Assembly (NCBI GenBank): GCA_021817845.1
Contig: JAKAFW010000019.1
Span: forward strand, 1 to 64,000
DNA length: 64,000 nt
Direction: 5' to 3'
From: FEN-1297 sp021817845
GTDB lineage: Bacteria; Bacteroidota; Ignavibacteria; Ignavibacteriales; Ignavibacteriaceae
This document shows positions 25,964-36,084 of the stretch, in pieces. The stretch's first letter is position 1; the number at the start of each line of letters is the position of its first letter. Both the position numbers and the translations under genes were made by a program. Under the pieces are notes generated by a model. It made no database searches, was not told where the DNA came from, and worked only from the letters and a program-made list of their open reading frames with translations.

Positions 25964-27615
25964 TTTTTTCAAAAATTAAGAAATTATTATTAGCATCTTT
26001 TATCATTTTTATTTTCGCAGGATTTTTTGACGGGAAAGACGATGTCTATTATCAGATTGCAAAAAACATTGACCTTTTCGGTAGAGTATATAAGGAAGTT
26101 ACCTTTAACTACGTTGATAAAATAAACCCGGAAGAATTTATGCGCGCCGGCATCAAAGGAATGCTAAACGTACTTGATCCTTACACTATCTTTATTGACG
26201 GAAGTAATAAACAAGATTTTGATCTTATAACAAACGGAAAATACGGCGGTGTCGGAATTTCAATCGGAGTAAGAGGCGATAGGGTTACTGTCGTTGATGT
26301 TCTTGAAGGTTATTCGGCTCAGAAACAGGGGATTAGAGTTGGTGACGATTTGATAGAAGTTGCAGGACGAAAAATTACTCCCGAAAATGTAAACGAAATT
26401 TCTTCTCTAGTTAAAGGTGAACCGGGTACAATTATTAACCTAAAAGTGTTGAGAGATGATGATAAAGATACGTTAAGCTTTAATCTTGTTCGTGAAGAAG
26501 TCTTGGTAAAAAGTCTAGCCTATGCCGGCTTCTACCCGGAAAATAGTAATAATGTTTATCTGAGAATTACTAACTTTAGCAAATCTGCAAGCGATGAAGT
26601 CTTGACTGCTTTAAAGGAATTAAGCGCTAAGAAAGAAATTAAATCGGTTGTGTTGGATTTAAGAGGTAACCCCGGTGGGCTGTTGGATGTTGCTGTAGAT
26701 ATGTGTGAAATGTTTTTACCCAAGAATGATTTGATAGTCTCTACAAAAGGAAGAGATGAAGCAAGTAAGAAAAGTTATTATTCGATTCACAAACCGTTGT
26801 TAGGTAATGCAAATTTAGTTGTTTTAATCGATGGCGGCTCTGCTTCGGCATCTGAAATTGTCGCAGGAGCAATTCAAGACCACGATAGAGGAATAATACT
26901 CGGTACAAAATCTTTTGGCAAAGGTTTAGTTCAAACCATTACTCCGCTTGATGATAAAACATCCTTAAAAATTACAACTGCACGATATTACACCCCGAGC
27001 GGTAGATGTATTCAGAAAATTGATTATGCAAATCACAACAAAGCTGTTTCAGAAATTGATACAATATTTAAATCTACCTTTTATACCGATCATAAACGAT
27101 TAGTTTATTCAGCCGGCGGTATTACACCCGATTCTACCGTTCCCTTTGAAATAGCCGGAAATATTACGAAAGACCTTCTGGCAAAAGGATTATTCTTCCA
27201 GTTTGCTGATCATTATTATTACTCAAATAGGAAGGTTGATTTTAAATCATTAAATGACGATCAAATTTTTGATGCCTTTAAGAAATATTTGGAAGAGCAA
27301 AAATATAAGTTTAAATCTCCTTCCGAAGGACAGGTAGATCAATTGCTTGCAGAAATAAAAACTAAGAAAGAAGATAATGGTATATATGAAAATCTTGAGA
27401 AGGTTAAGCTTCAGTTTGAAAAATTAGGAGACAGCGATTTGAATATCTACGAAAAAGAAATTATTGAAGAGCTTAGAATTGAATTAGCTTCGAGATACAT
27501 CGGCAATAACGGAGCAGTAAGAGAAATGCTTTCTGATGATGTTCAATTTCAAACGGCACTGAAAATTCTATCAAACAAAAAATTATATGATAAAATTTTG
27601 TACATAAATAACTAA
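25960..27615 (+). CDS. C-terminal processing peptidase (S41 family)
   Basis: This 551-residue exported protease starts with an N-terminal hydrophobic signal or anchor (about 7-24). A PDZ domain lies at about 95-180 (GGVGISIGVRGDRVTV, then GIRVGDDLIEVAG). The S41 catalytic domain follows, with nucleophile S296 in GGSASASEIVAG and the general base K321 in GTKSFGKGLVQT, 25 residues apart as in Tsp. The C-terminal ~150 residues are a helical extension. It would trim or degrade periplasmic proteins. Its ATG overlaps the tmk stop by 4 bases. Confidence 0.93.
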   Translation: MIFSKIKKLLLASFIIFIFAGFFDGKDDVYYQIAKNIDLFGRVYKEVTFNYVDKINPEEFMRAGIKGMLNVLDPYTIFIDGSNKQDFDLITNGKYGGVGISIGVRGDRVTVVDVLEGYSAQKQGIRVGDDLIEVAGRKITPENVNEISSLVKGEPGTIINLKVLRDDDKDTLSFNLVREEVLVKSLAYAGFYPENSNNVYLRITNFSKSASDEVLTALKELSAKKEIKSVVLDLRGNPGGLLDVAVDMCEMFLPKNDLIVSTKGRDEASKKSYYSIHKPLLGNANLVVLIDGGSASASEIVAGAIQDHDRGIILGTKSFGKGLVQTITPLDDKTSLKITTARYYTPSGRCIQKIDYANHNKAVSEIDTIFKSTFYTDHKRLVYSAGGITPDSTVPFEIAGNITKDLLAKGLFFQFADHYYYSNRKVDFKSLNDDQIFDAFKKYLEEQKYKFKSPSEGQVDQLLAEIKTKKEDNGIYENLEKVKLQFEKLGDSDLNIYEKEIIEELRIELASRYIGNNGAVREMLSDDVQFQTALKILSNKKLYDKILYINN

Positions 27616-27621
27616 TATGGG

Positions 27622-29070
27622 ATGCCTTGCTTGAATAATCATGTAAAAGAAAAAATAAAAAGTATTGTTGGAGCAAAAAATTTCTTGGATTCTGTTGAAG
27701 ATAAGCTTTGCTATTCTTATGACGCAACCGCCCTTTATAATCAAATGCCCGAGGCGGTTGTCTTTCCTGATGATAGAGAACAAATTTCAAAAATTCTAAA
27801 ATTAGCCAACGAAGAATTATTTAACATTGTTCCGCGCGGCTCGGGTACCGGACTAAGCGGCGGTTCTATACCCGTTGAAAATTCTTTGGTTGTCGTTATG
27901 ACACGCTGGAATAAAATTTTAGAAATAGACGACAGGAATTTAACAGCTACTGTTCAACCTGGAGTTATTACCGGGCAACTTCAAAAAGAAGTTGAAAAAC
28001 TTGGTCTTTTCTATCCTCCTGATCCTGGAAGTCTGAATGTCTGTACTATCGGAGGTAATGTTTCTAATAATGCAGGTGGTTTGCGCGGATTAAAATATGG
28101 GGTTACAAAAAATTATGTGCTCGGTACAGAAATGATTTTGCCTAATGGCGAATTATTGAAAACCGGCGGCAAAAATTATAAAGATACTGCAGGCTATAAC
28201 CTTCGTGATTTTATAGTAGGAAGCGAAGGCACTCTGGGAGTGATAACAAAAATTTTACTTAAACTTATTCCGGTACCTTCTAAGTTCATCACCCTTATTG
28301 CATATTTTGATAAGCTTTCAGACAGCGCGAAAGCAGTTGCCGATATTATTTCTGCTCATATTACACCAAGCATGCTTGAATTTTTAGATAATACTACAAT
28401 TAATTGTGTGGAAGATTTTACAAACATCGGTTTACCAAGAAACGCCGATGCAATTCTATTAATAGAGGTTGATGGTAGAGGAAGTGCAGTTGATGAAGAT
28501 GCCGAAGCCATTAAAAAAATTTTGAAAAGGGACGGAGCTTCATTTGTGCATTCAGCCGAATCGGAAGGTGAAGCCTCTAAGCTTAAATCAGCAAGAAGAA
28601 GTGCCTTTAGTGCGTTGGCAAGAAAACGCCCCACGACAATTTTAGAAGACGCTACCGTTCCGAGAAGTGAATTTCCGGTAATGATTGAAAAAGTTATGCA
28701 GGCATCCCGGAAATTTGATGTTACTTTCGGAAATTTTGGACATGCCGGCGACGGAAATCTTCATCCGACTTGCTTAACCGACGAAAGGGATAACGCCGAA
28801 ATAAATCGTGCACTTAAGGCATTTGATTTTATTTTTAATGAGGCAATTAAATTGGGCGGTACTATTACAGGAGAACACGGAACAGGATTGTCAAAAAAAG
28901 AATTTTTAGAACTTGCTGTCGGAATTCCTGCGGTTGATATGATGAAGAAAATTAAACTGTCCATTGATGAAAATAATATTTTAAATCCGGGGAAAATATT
29001 CTCGATAAGCCCAAGGTGTGAGGGGTCTCTGCCTTCAAGTAGGGACCAAATAAAAGATTATGTTTCCTAA
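27622..29070 (+). CDS. glcD: FAD-linked oxidase, glycolate/D-lactate dehydrogenase GlcD-type
   Basis: This 482-residue flavoprotein belongs to the VAO/GlcD family. The FAD-binding motif PRGSGTGLSGGS (about 71-82) and GGNVSNNAGGLRGLKYG are clear. The C-terminal catalytic region has FGHAGDGNLHPT and TGEHGTGLSKKEF. It would oxidise glycolate, D-lactate or a related 2-hydroxy acid and pass electrons to the iron-sulfur partner encoded 14 bases downstream. The start is uncertain by a few codons because several near starts lie close together. The substrate cannot be fixed from sequence. Confidence 0.9.
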   Translation: MPCLNNHVKEKIKSIVGAKNFLDSVEDKLCYSYDATALYNQMPEAVVFPDDREQISKILKLANEELFNIVPRGSGTGLSGGSIPVENSLVVVMTRWNKILEIDDRNLTATVQPGVITGQLQKEVEKLGLFYPPDPGSLNVCTIGGNVSNNAGGLRGLKYGVTKNYVLGTEMILPNGELLKTGGKNYKDTAGYNLRDFIVGSEGTLGVITKILLKLIPVPSKFITLIAYFDKLSDSAKAVADIISAHITPSMLEFLDNTTINCVEDFTNIGLPRNADAILLIEVDGRGSAVDEDAEAIKKILKRDGASFVHSAESEGEASKLKSARRSAFSALARKRPTTILEDATVPRSEFPVMIEKVMQASRKFDVTFGNFGHAGDGNLHPTCLTDERDNAEINRALKAFDFIFNEAIKLGGTITGEHGTGLSKKEFLELAVGIPAVDMMKKIKLSIDENNILNPGKIFSISPRCEGSLPSSRDQIKDYVS

Positions 29071-29084
29071 GAGCCGCTTTATTA

Positions 29085-30392
29085 ATGACAAAACTAAATT
29101 CTAGTAATCTGCTGCTTTCTGTTTTACCGGACGATGATGTCTTATCTCAATGCATCCATTGCGGAATGTGCTTGGCTACATGCCCGACGTATGAATTAAC
29201 TAAACTTGAACGCTCTTCTCCTCGCGGAAGACTTAAAATGATAAAGTCGGTTGCACGCGGCGAAATGAAAATATCGAAAATCTTTGCCGAAGAAATGAAT
29301 TTCTGTCTGGATTGCCAGGCATGCGAAACTGCTTGCCCTGCTGGGGTTAAATATGGTTCAATAGTTGAAGCTGCTAGAGTCGTTATTGAAGAATCAGGTT
29401 ATGGAAAATTAGTAAGTAGATTTCTAAAATACATTGCTTTAAAAATTATAATTCCGAACAAATCTTTGTTAAAATCGACTGCACGATTGCTAAGGTTTTA
29501 TCAAAGATCGGGGTTGCAAAAATTTTTACACAAGTCAGGTATCTTTAAAATGATGTCACCCAAACTAGCTGAAATTGATAAGCTGTCTCCTTCTGTGTCG
29601 TCAAAATTTAGCGATAATCATCTTGAAGAAAAAATTTCATCTGCTGTACCCACAAAATATAAGACTGCATTCTTGACCGGATGTTTAATGAATGTAATGT
29701 TTGATGAAATTAATAATGATACGATTGATGTTCTAAAAGCATTAAATTGCGATATCTTTATCCCGAAGAATCAGGTATGTTGCGGCTCTCTAAACGAACA
29801 TAACGGCGACTTTGAAACTGCTAAGTCGCTGGCGAAAAAAAATATTGATGCCTTCGGACAATCTGACTACGATTTCCTAATTACAAATTCATCAGGCTGT
29901 AGCGCTTTCATGAAAGAGTACGGGCATATTCTCAAAGATGATCCCGAATATTCCGGGAAAGCAAAAATATTTTCTTCTAAGGTAAAAGATATTATGGAAT
30001 TTTTAGCCGATGTTGATATTGAGAAGAAATTAAATACCATGAATGATTCGGTTACTTATCACGATGCTTGCCACCATGTCCATACTCAAAAAATATTTTC
30101 GGAACCAAGAAAAGTTTTACAATCCATCCCTGAATTATCTTTCAATGAACTTGAAGAATCTACCTGGTGCTGCGGTAGCGCTGGTATTTATAACATCACT
30201 CATTATGACGACTCGATGAAGCTTCTTGAAAGGAAAATGAATAATATAATGAAAACTGATTCGAAAATTGTCTTAGCCGCAAATCCGGGCTGTATTTTGC
30301 AGCTTAAATATGGAGCAAAAAAATTTCACGTTGATGTTGAAATAATGCATCCCGTTAGTTTTGTCAAGAAATCTTTGTGCCCTAATCCCTAA
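29085..30392 (+). CDS. glcF: Iron-sulfur subunit GlcF of glycolate oxidase-type dehydrogenase
   Basis: This 435-residue protein has two [4Fe-4S] ferredoxin motifs at the N terminus (C23, C26, C29, C33 and C74, C77, C80, C84). Two CCG domains follow; CCGSLNEHNGD and WCCGSAGIYN mark their conserved cysteines, which in the family bind a further cluster. It receives electrons from GlcD and probably delivers them to quinone. The adjacency and order match glcD-glcF operons. No third flavoprotein subunit (glcE) lies nearby. Confidence 0.9.
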   Translation: MTKLNSSNLLLSVLPDDDVLSQCIHCGMCLATCPTYELTKLERSSPRGRLKMIKSVARGEMKISKIFAEEMNFCLDCQACETACPAGVKYGSIVEAARVVIEESGYGKLVSRFLKYIALKIIIPNKSLLKSTARLLRFYQRSGLQKFLHKSGIFKMMSPKLAEIDKLSPSVSSKFSDNHLEEKISSAVPTKYKTAFLTGCLMNVMFDEINNDTIDVLKALNCDIFIPKNQVCCGSLNEHNGDFETAKSLAKKNIDAFGQSDYDFLITNSSGCSAFMKEYGHILKDDPEYSGKAKIFSSKVKDIMEFLADVDIEKKLNTMNDSVTYHDACHHVHTQKIFSEPRKVLQSIPELSFNELEESTWCCGSAGIYNITHYDDSMKLLERKMNNIMKTDSKIVLAANPGCILQLKYGAKKFHVDVEIMHPVSFVKKSLCPNP

Positions 30393-30813
30393 ATTTCTAA
30401 AAATCTTTTATTTCGCTTTCTAACTATCAAATTTTCTAATCCAACAAACTTTTCGTTTTAACACACTATGGCTTTTTATAATGATATATATCACTCAGGC
30501 TAAGTTATTATTTAAATAATTTTTCCTCATAAAAAAAAGTGTTATAGAGAGTAGACTTTTAAAGTTTAATAAACTTAAGTTAAATAAGATTTATTCTTTG
30601 TTTTATAATTATAATTTTTTAAGTTTGTCACAACATTTTTTAGAATCGTTACAATAATATCTTATATAAAATTTTTGCGGAAAAGCTTCTCCGCAAAGGA
30701 ATAATTAATTAAATAAATTAGTTAGGAAGAAATTTTATTTCTTAATCCTATTCTAATGTGTTTAAAATTATTATTATATCTTTTTATCTTTATGAAAATA
30801 GTGAAAGCTTAAG
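30393..30813 (+). promoter_or_regulatory. 421-base leader region of the respiratory operon
   Basis: This is a very AT-rich stretch without genes. The only strong structure is an 8-bp hairpin, TTTGCGGA (30674-30681) with TCCGCAAA (30690-30697), not followed by a U-tract; it may be an operator or a leader stem. A weak promoter candidate is TTGTCA (30625-30630) with TACAAT (30650-30655), but the 19-base spacing is poor. The true start site of the long operon is probably here. Confidence 0.4.
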
Positions 30814-31383
30814 ATGAAAAAATCTTTACTTGATTATATCATTCGTGTTCGTCTACCTGTTACTCTTTTTATTATAATTGCATCTTTTACTGTTACTTAT
30901 TTTGCAACGCGTGCAGAGAGAGACAATGTAGGATATAGCCCTGTTCAGCCGATAAATTTTTCTCATAAGCTTCATGCCGGCGAAATGAAAATAGATTGCC
31001 AGTATTGCCATACGGGTGTAGAATTATCACGGTATGCAATGGTACCCCCTCCTCACACTTGCATGAACTGCCATAGCATTGCCAAAAAAGATTCTCCCGA
31101 AATAAAAAAATTAACTGCATATTATACAGAAGAAAAACCAATACCATGGGTAAGAGTCCATAAGGTTCCCGATTTCGTTTATTTCAATCATAGCGTACAC
31201 ATTAATATGGGTATCAAATGTAAAAGCTGCCACGGTGATGTCGCACAAATGGACAGGATTGTCCAAGTTCATTCGTTTGCTATGTCTGCATGTTTGAACT
31301 GTCATAGGCACGCCCAAGAAAAATTGCCTTATCTTAAAAATATTAAAAATGGACCTGAAAACTGTTATGCTTGCCATCGTTAG
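30814..31383 (+). CDS. actA: Alternative complex III pentaheme cytochrome ActA
   Basis: This 189-residue protein has one N-terminal membrane segment (about 12-32) and exactly five CxxCH heme motifs at 62-66, 83-87, 136-140, 160-164 and 184-188. That is the pattern of ActA, the periplasmic pentaheme subunit that passes electrons out of the quinol:cytochrome c oxidoreductase. It opens a run of Act and oxidase genes with almost no gaps. The last heme motif lies one residue from the C terminus. Confidence 0.95.
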   Translation: MKKSLLDYIIRVRLPVTLFIIIASFTVTYFATRAERDNVGYSPVQPINFSHKLHAGEMKIDCQYCHTGVELSRYAMVPPPHTCMNCHSIAKKDSPEIKKLTAYYTEEKPIPWVRVHKVPDFVYFNHSVHINMGIKCKSCHGDVAQMDRIVQVHSFAMSACLNCHRHAQEKLPYLKNIKNGPENCYACHR

Positions 31384-31400
31384 TTGGTGAAGGAGTTTTA

Positions 31401-31616
31401 ATGAATATTCAAAAATTGTTTGACAAAAAATTTGAACGGAAAGATTTTTTTATTTCCATAGGCGCTGGATTAGCCGGGTTATTCTTACTTCGTATTTTCC
31501 CGTTGAACTTGCTCTTTAAGAGTAAATACAATTTCAAAGAAAATTCTCAGAAAATAAAAGTTAGAATAAATCCGCTTTCAGTTAGTCGGAATAAATTAGG
31601 TGATAATAATGGCTGA
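31401..31616 (+). CDS. Small membrane protein between actA and actB
   Basis: This 71-residue protein begins at ATG 31401, preceded by AGGAG at 31391-31395. An upstream ATG inside actA is less likely. It has a basic start (KKFERKDFF, resembling a Tat-type n-region), one membrane helix (about 17-40) and a basic tail. It overlaps actB by 8 bases. I do not recognise the family. Its position suggests an accessory subunit or assembly factor of the Act complex, but the sequence alone does not show this. Confidence 0.65.
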   Translation: MNIQKLFDKKFERKDFFISIGAGLAGLFLLRIFPLNLLFKSKYNFKENSQKIKVRINPLSVSRNKLGDNNG

Positions 31617-34600
31617 AAATTTTGATAAACAAAATAATAACGGGCAATCAAAAGAATCTGATCCAAATTATTGGCAGAGTTTTAAGGAGTTATATAAAGA
31701 TATTTCCTTTACCGAAGCTAAGAAACTTGAGTTCCAAAAGGGAGTAGAAGACGAATTTGATGTCGCTAAATTGCCCGGGGTTTCAAGAAGGAAATTCCTT
31801 GCTTTGGTAAGCGCCTCTGCTGCGCTCGCCGCCGCCGGATGTGCCGATTATAACGGAAATGGTAAAATTATTCCGTACAATACTAAACCTGAGGAGATTA
31901 CTCTAGGCAAACCAAACTATTATGCTTCTACATTTATTGAGAATGGGCAGGATTATGGAATTTTGATTAAGACTCGTGAGGGGAGACCAATAAAAGTTGA
32001 CGGTAATCCCGATCATCCGGTCAGTAAAGGAAAAACTTCTGCAAAAGCACAGTCTGCAATTTTAAGTTTGTACGACCCTGAACGATTACAGCAGCCTTTA
32101 AGAAAAACCAGCTCGGGCAATTTTATGAAATCAACTTGGCAGCATATTGACCAAGAAATTTCAAGTGCATTGGCAAAAGCCGACGGGAAAGAAATTTCTA
32201 TTATATCTCATAAAATTATATCTCCTACAACATTAAAAGTTATTCAAGATTTCCAACAGAAATATCCCGGTGCAAAGCTATATTCGTATGAGTTGTTTAA
32301 TGAAGAAATTAGAAACTCAGCATGGGAAAAATGTTATGGCTCAGGTTTATTCCCTTCAATAAAATGGGATAAAGCAAAAATTATTCTTGCATTAGAATCC
32401 GATTTCCTCGGCACCGATGGAAATAGAGTGGAAACTTCAAGAATGTTTGCAGATAATAGAAATACAAACGACCTCGATAATTTTAATAGACTATATTCTA
32501 TCGAAGGTAATCTATCGCTAACCGGCATGAACGCCGACTATAGAATGCGCCTTCGCCCCGATTTGCAATTTGAATTTGTTATGTCTCTGCTCAATGAAAT
32601 TTCTAAACAGGGTGTTGGCGGTATTTCTGTCGATCCAGATATCCTTAGTCAATTTAATCTTTATGATTTTGCTCAAAAAAATTCTCTTTATGGTAATGTG
32701 CTAGAATTGTTAGTAAAGGACTTATTAAAAAATAGAGGGTCTGCAATTATTCATGCCGGCAGAACTCTTCCTGAAAATGTTCATGTAGCCGTTAATCTTC
32801 TTAATGATGCTCTTGGAAACTCAAAGCTTTATAATCCAGATACAACAGAACTTCCGGATTTTTCTTTAACTAAAAAAGAAGAATGGGAAAGTTTAGTTCA
32901 ATCTATGAATGAAGGTAAAATCGGCGCTATAATTAATTTTGATTCTAATCCCATTTATCATCTTCCGCCCGATTTAGGATTTGTTGATGCTGTCAAAAAA
33001 GTTCCACTGGTAATTTCTTTAACCGAAAGCGAGAATGAATCTTCGGAATTAGCAAACTATGTATTACCAATAAGCCATCCATTCGAATCATGGGGCGATG
33101 CTCAAACTAGGGTGGGTTATTATTCTTTGCAGCAGCCTGTAATTTCGCCTTTGTTTTATACAAGACAAAAAGAGGAAGTCCTTTTAGCCTGGGTGAGCGG
33201 AGATTATAAAGAAAATATTTATCATGATTATTTGATGAATAACTGGCAAAGTGCCATTTATCCGTCGTTAAATGAAATGTTGGACTTTAATCGTTTCTGG
33301 CTCGGCGCTCTTCAAAGAGGGATTGTAAATACCGGCAGCGCTCCTAACTCTATCAACAGTTTTGACAAAACCGCCCTGGCAGTTTTGAAAGAAAAACCAA
33401 AAAATATCTCCGGATATGTCGTATCCCTTAAAGAAGGATATGCGACTGGCGATGGTAAATATGCTAACAACGGATGGCTTCAAGAATTACCTCATCCCGT
33501 TACAAAAGTTACCTGGGATAATTATGCATCTGTTTCCGTTGCGACCGCAAAGCAAATGAATGTTGAAGAAAAAGATGTAATAGAAATTTCTCTTGGCGAA
33601 AGAAAATTAAAAATTCCGGTAGTCATTCAACCAGGATCTGCCGATAATACCATTACAATAGAGCTTGGTTATGGTAGAAGTAAATGCGGCGTAGTCGGAC
33701 TGGGAGTCGGCTTTAATGCAAATGTTTTAATGTCGAAAGATAGTAAGCTTACTCCATGGATATATAATTCAGCGTCAATAAAAAAAACCGGCGATACCTA
33801 TGATATAGTCTCAACAATGGAGCATCATCCGATCAATGATCCTCTTGTTTCAGGAGTCGTTAAAGAAAGAAAAATTATTTTAGAAGGAACTGTCTTTGAC
33901 TACAAGAAGAATCCTAAAATTATTAAAGAGCAAAGATTAACGGATAATGCAAGCCTGTACGATCCACACGATTATCCCGGAGTAAAATGGGGTATGTCAA
34001 TTGATCTAAATAAATGTACGGGTTGCGGTGAGTGCGTTATCTCATGCAACGCTGAAAATAATGTCCCGGTTGTCGGTAAAGATCAAGTCAAGGTTAGCCG
34101 GGAAATGCAATGGATTAGAATTGATCGCTATTATTCCGGTAGTGCGGAAGATCCACACGTTAGCCTTGAACCTATGCTTTGCCAGCAATGCGACCATGCT
34201 CCATGCGAGAATGTTTGCCCGGTTGCTGCAACTAATCATAGTGACGACGGATTAAACCAAATGGTTTATAACCGTTGCGTGGGAACAAGATATTGTTCCA
34301 ATAACTGCCCTTACAAAGTTAGAAGATTTAATTTCTTTAACTTCAAAGATCATTTTAGAGACGGTTATCAGGAAAGCAATTTGTTTGATCTGGTTTACAA
34401 CCCTGAAGTTACTGTGCGTTCCCGCGGTGTAATGGAAAAATGCACTTTCTGTATTCAAAGAATTATGGTAGCCCGGGAAGATGCTATAAGAGAACATAAG
34501 CCTCTCAAAGGCTCCGATGTTAAAACTGCTTGCCAGGAAGCTTGTGGAACAAGTGCAATTAATTTCGGAGACATAAATGATAATAAATCCGAGTTCTACA

Positions 34601-34707
34601 AATATAGAAATAACGAATTAGGTTACTACGTTTTAGAAAATTTAAATGTCAGGCCAAATGTTACTTATCTCGCAAAATTAAGAAATACTCATTCGGAGGA
34701 AGCATAA
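31609..34707 (+). CDS. actB: Alternative complex III iron-sulfur/molybdopterin-like subunit ActB
   Basis: This 1032-residue protein has a Tat signal with twin arginine R60-R61 (SRRKFLALVSAS) and a lipobox-like AAGC at C78. Residues about 90-720 are a molybdopterin oxidoreductase-like domain; in characterised ActB this domain carries no cofactor. The C-terminal ~250 residues hold ferredoxin-type clusters (CTGCGECVISC, CQQCDHAPCENVC, CVGTRYCSNNC, CTFC). It would relay electrons from the membrane quinol site to the cytochromes. ATG 31609 is preferred to the upstream GTG at 31600. Confidence 0.93.
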   Translation: MAENFDKQNNNGQSKESDPNYWQSFKELYKDISFTEAKKLEFQKGVEDEFDVAKLPGVSRRKFLALVSASAALAAAGCADYNGNGKIIPYNTKPEEITLGKPNYYASTFIENGQDYGILIKTREGRPIKVDGNPDHPVSKGKTSAKAQSAILSLYDPERLQQPLRKTSSGNFMKSTWQHIDQEISSALAKADGKEISIISHKIISPTTLKVIQDFQQKYPGAKLYSYELFNEEIRNSAWEKCYGSGLFPSIKWDKAKIILALESDFLGTDGNRVETSRMFADNRNTNDLDNFNRLYSIEGNLSLTGMNADYRMRLRPDLQFEFVMSLLNEISKQGVGGISVDPDILSQFNLYDFAQKNSLYGNVLELLVKDLLKNRGSAIIHAGRTLPENVHVAVNLLNDALGNSKLYNPDTTELPDFSLTKKEEWESLVQSMNEGKIGAIINFDSNPIYHLPPDLGFVDAVKKVPLVISLTESENESSELANYVLPISHPFESWGDAQTRVGYYSLQQPVISPLFYTRQKEEVLLAWVSGDYKENIYHDYLMNNWQSAIYPSLNEMLDFNRFWLGALQRGIVNTGSAPNSINSFDKTALAVLKEKPKNISGYVVSLKEGYATGDGKYANNGWLQELPHPVTKVTWDNYASVSVATAKQMNVEEKDVIEISLGERKLKIPVVIQPGSADNTITIELGYGRSKCGVVGLGVGFNANVLMSKDSKLTPWIYNSASIKKTGDTYDIVSTMEHHPINDPLVSGVVKERKIILEGTVFDYKKNPKIIKEQRLTDNASLYDPHDYPGVKWGMSIDLNKCTGCGECVISCNAENNVPVVGKDQVKVSREMQWIRIDRYYSGSAEDPHVSLEPMLCQQCDHAPCENVCPVAATNHSDDGLNQMVYNRCVGTRYCSNNCPYKVRRFNFFNFKDHFRDGYQESNLFDLVYNPEVTVRSRGVMEKCTFCIQRIMVAREDAIREHKPLKGSDVKTACQEACGTSAINFGDINDNKSEFYKYRNNELGYYVLENLNVRPNVTYLAKLRNTHSEEA

Positions 34708-36084
34708 TTGAATATTGACTACACTAAGGAACTAGCTCTTGTCGAAGGTAATCCCCGTTTAGCGGATATTGACGAGATAATTACCAGACCGTTAACTCAA
34801 CCGCCTACTAGAAAGTTTTATATAGCACTTTCTATTAGTAGTACGGCTTTACTAATTGGCGCTTATTCTTTGTGGCTGACTTTATATTATGGAATCGGAA
34901 TGTGGGGAAACAACATTCCGGTTGGCTGGGCATTTGATATTACCAACTTTGTTTTTTGGATTGGTATCGGACATGCCGGAACTCTTATCTCGGCTATCTT
35001 GTTTTTGCTTAGACAAAGATGGAGAACCGGAATTGCCCGTTTTGCGGAAGGAATGACAATATTTGCAGTTATGACGGCTGGGATTTTTCCTGTTATTCAC
35101 CTTGGAAGGCCGTGGCTTGCGGGTTATCTAATTCCTTATCCAAACCAGCATTTATTGTGGCCTAATTTTGTTTCTCCGCTTCTCTGGGACGTGTTTGCTG
35201 TATCCACTTATTTTACAGTTTCGTTAATGTTTTGGTATATGGGTTTGATTCCTGACTTTGCAATTCTTAGAGACAAAACTGTTGATAAAATTAAAAAAAC
35301 AATATATTCTATTTTCAGTTTAGGTTGGCGTCATTCAAACCGCCACTGGCGTCATTATGAAAAAACTTACATGATAATGGCTGGGCTTGCTACTCCGCTT
35401 GTTCTTTCTGTCCATACAATAGTTAGTTTTGACTTTGCTGTCTCGCTTATTCCCGGATGGCATACAACTATTTTCCCCCCTTATTTTGTTGCCGGTGCTA
35501 TCTATTCCGGCTTTGCAATGGTTATGACTGTTCTGATTTTTGTCAGAAAAGTTTTTGATATGGAAAATATCATTACTCTTAACCATCTTGAAAGAATGGC
35601 TAAAGTAATGCTCCTAACCGGTTCTTTGGTTGCTTATGCCTATTTGATGGAATTTTTTATCGCATGGTATAGCCAGGTTCCCGCAGAACAATATGACTTC
35701 TGGGCAAGGGTTGTCGGGCCATATCGTTGGGCTTGGTATTTTATGATTAGTTGTAATGCCCTTATCCCGCAGTTGATCTGGTTTAAAAAGGTAAGACGTT
35801 CCGTTGTTGTGCTTTTTGTTATTTCAATTTGTGCAAACATAGGCATGTGGTTTGAACGTTTTGTGATTATTGTTCAATCTCTCAGCAGAGACTATCTCCC
35901 TTCAAGCTGGCATATGTTTACTCCTACGCTTGTTGATTTTGGAGTACTTACCGGAAGTTTTGGTTTATTTTTTACTTTAGTTTTACTTTTCGCGAAAACT
36001 ATGCCGGTGATTTCAATCGTAGAAACAAAATCTGTACTTGAAGGCTCTCAACCTTCTGTTCATGGAGGTAACCATCATGAATGA
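34708..36084 (+). CDS. actC: Alternative complex III membrane subunit ActC (NrfD-like)
   Basis: This 458-residue integral membrane protein has about ten helices and belongs to the NrfD/PsrC family, which binds and oxidises menaquinol. Typical segments are IGHAGTLISAILFLLRQ (about 91-107), HLGRPW and LSVHTIVSFDFA. Translation starts at TTG (34708) directly after the actB stop, with GGAGG about 9 bases before. Its last 8 bases overlap the next gene. With ActF it makes the membrane core of the complex. Confidence 0.93.
   Translation: MNIDYTKELALVEGNPRLADIDEIITRPLTQPPTRKFYIALSISSTALLIGAYSLWLTLYYGIGMWGNNIPVGWAFDITNFVFWIGIGHAGTLISAILFLLRQRWRTGIARFAEGMTIFAVMTAGIFPVIHLGRPWLAGYLIPYPNQHLLWPNFVSPLLWDVFAVSTYFTVSLMFWYMGLIPDFAILRDKTVDKIKKTIYSIFSLGWRHSNRHWRHYEKTYMIMAGLATPLVLSVHTIVSFDFAVSLIPGWHTTIFPPYFVAGAIYSGFAMVMTVLIFVRKVFDMENIITLNHLERMAKVMLLTGSLVAYAYLMEFFIAWYSQVPAEQYDFWARVVGPYRWAWYFMISCNALIPQLIWFKKVRRSVVVLFVISICANIGMWFERFVIIVQSLSRDYLPSSWHMFTPTLVDFGVLTGSFGLFFTLVLLFAKTMPVISIVETKSVLEGSQPSVHGGNHHE

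Noticed and set aside
30674..30697. Terminator of glcF
   Set aside because: The 8-bp hairpin has no U-tract, and it lies 280 bases after glcF and close to the next operon.
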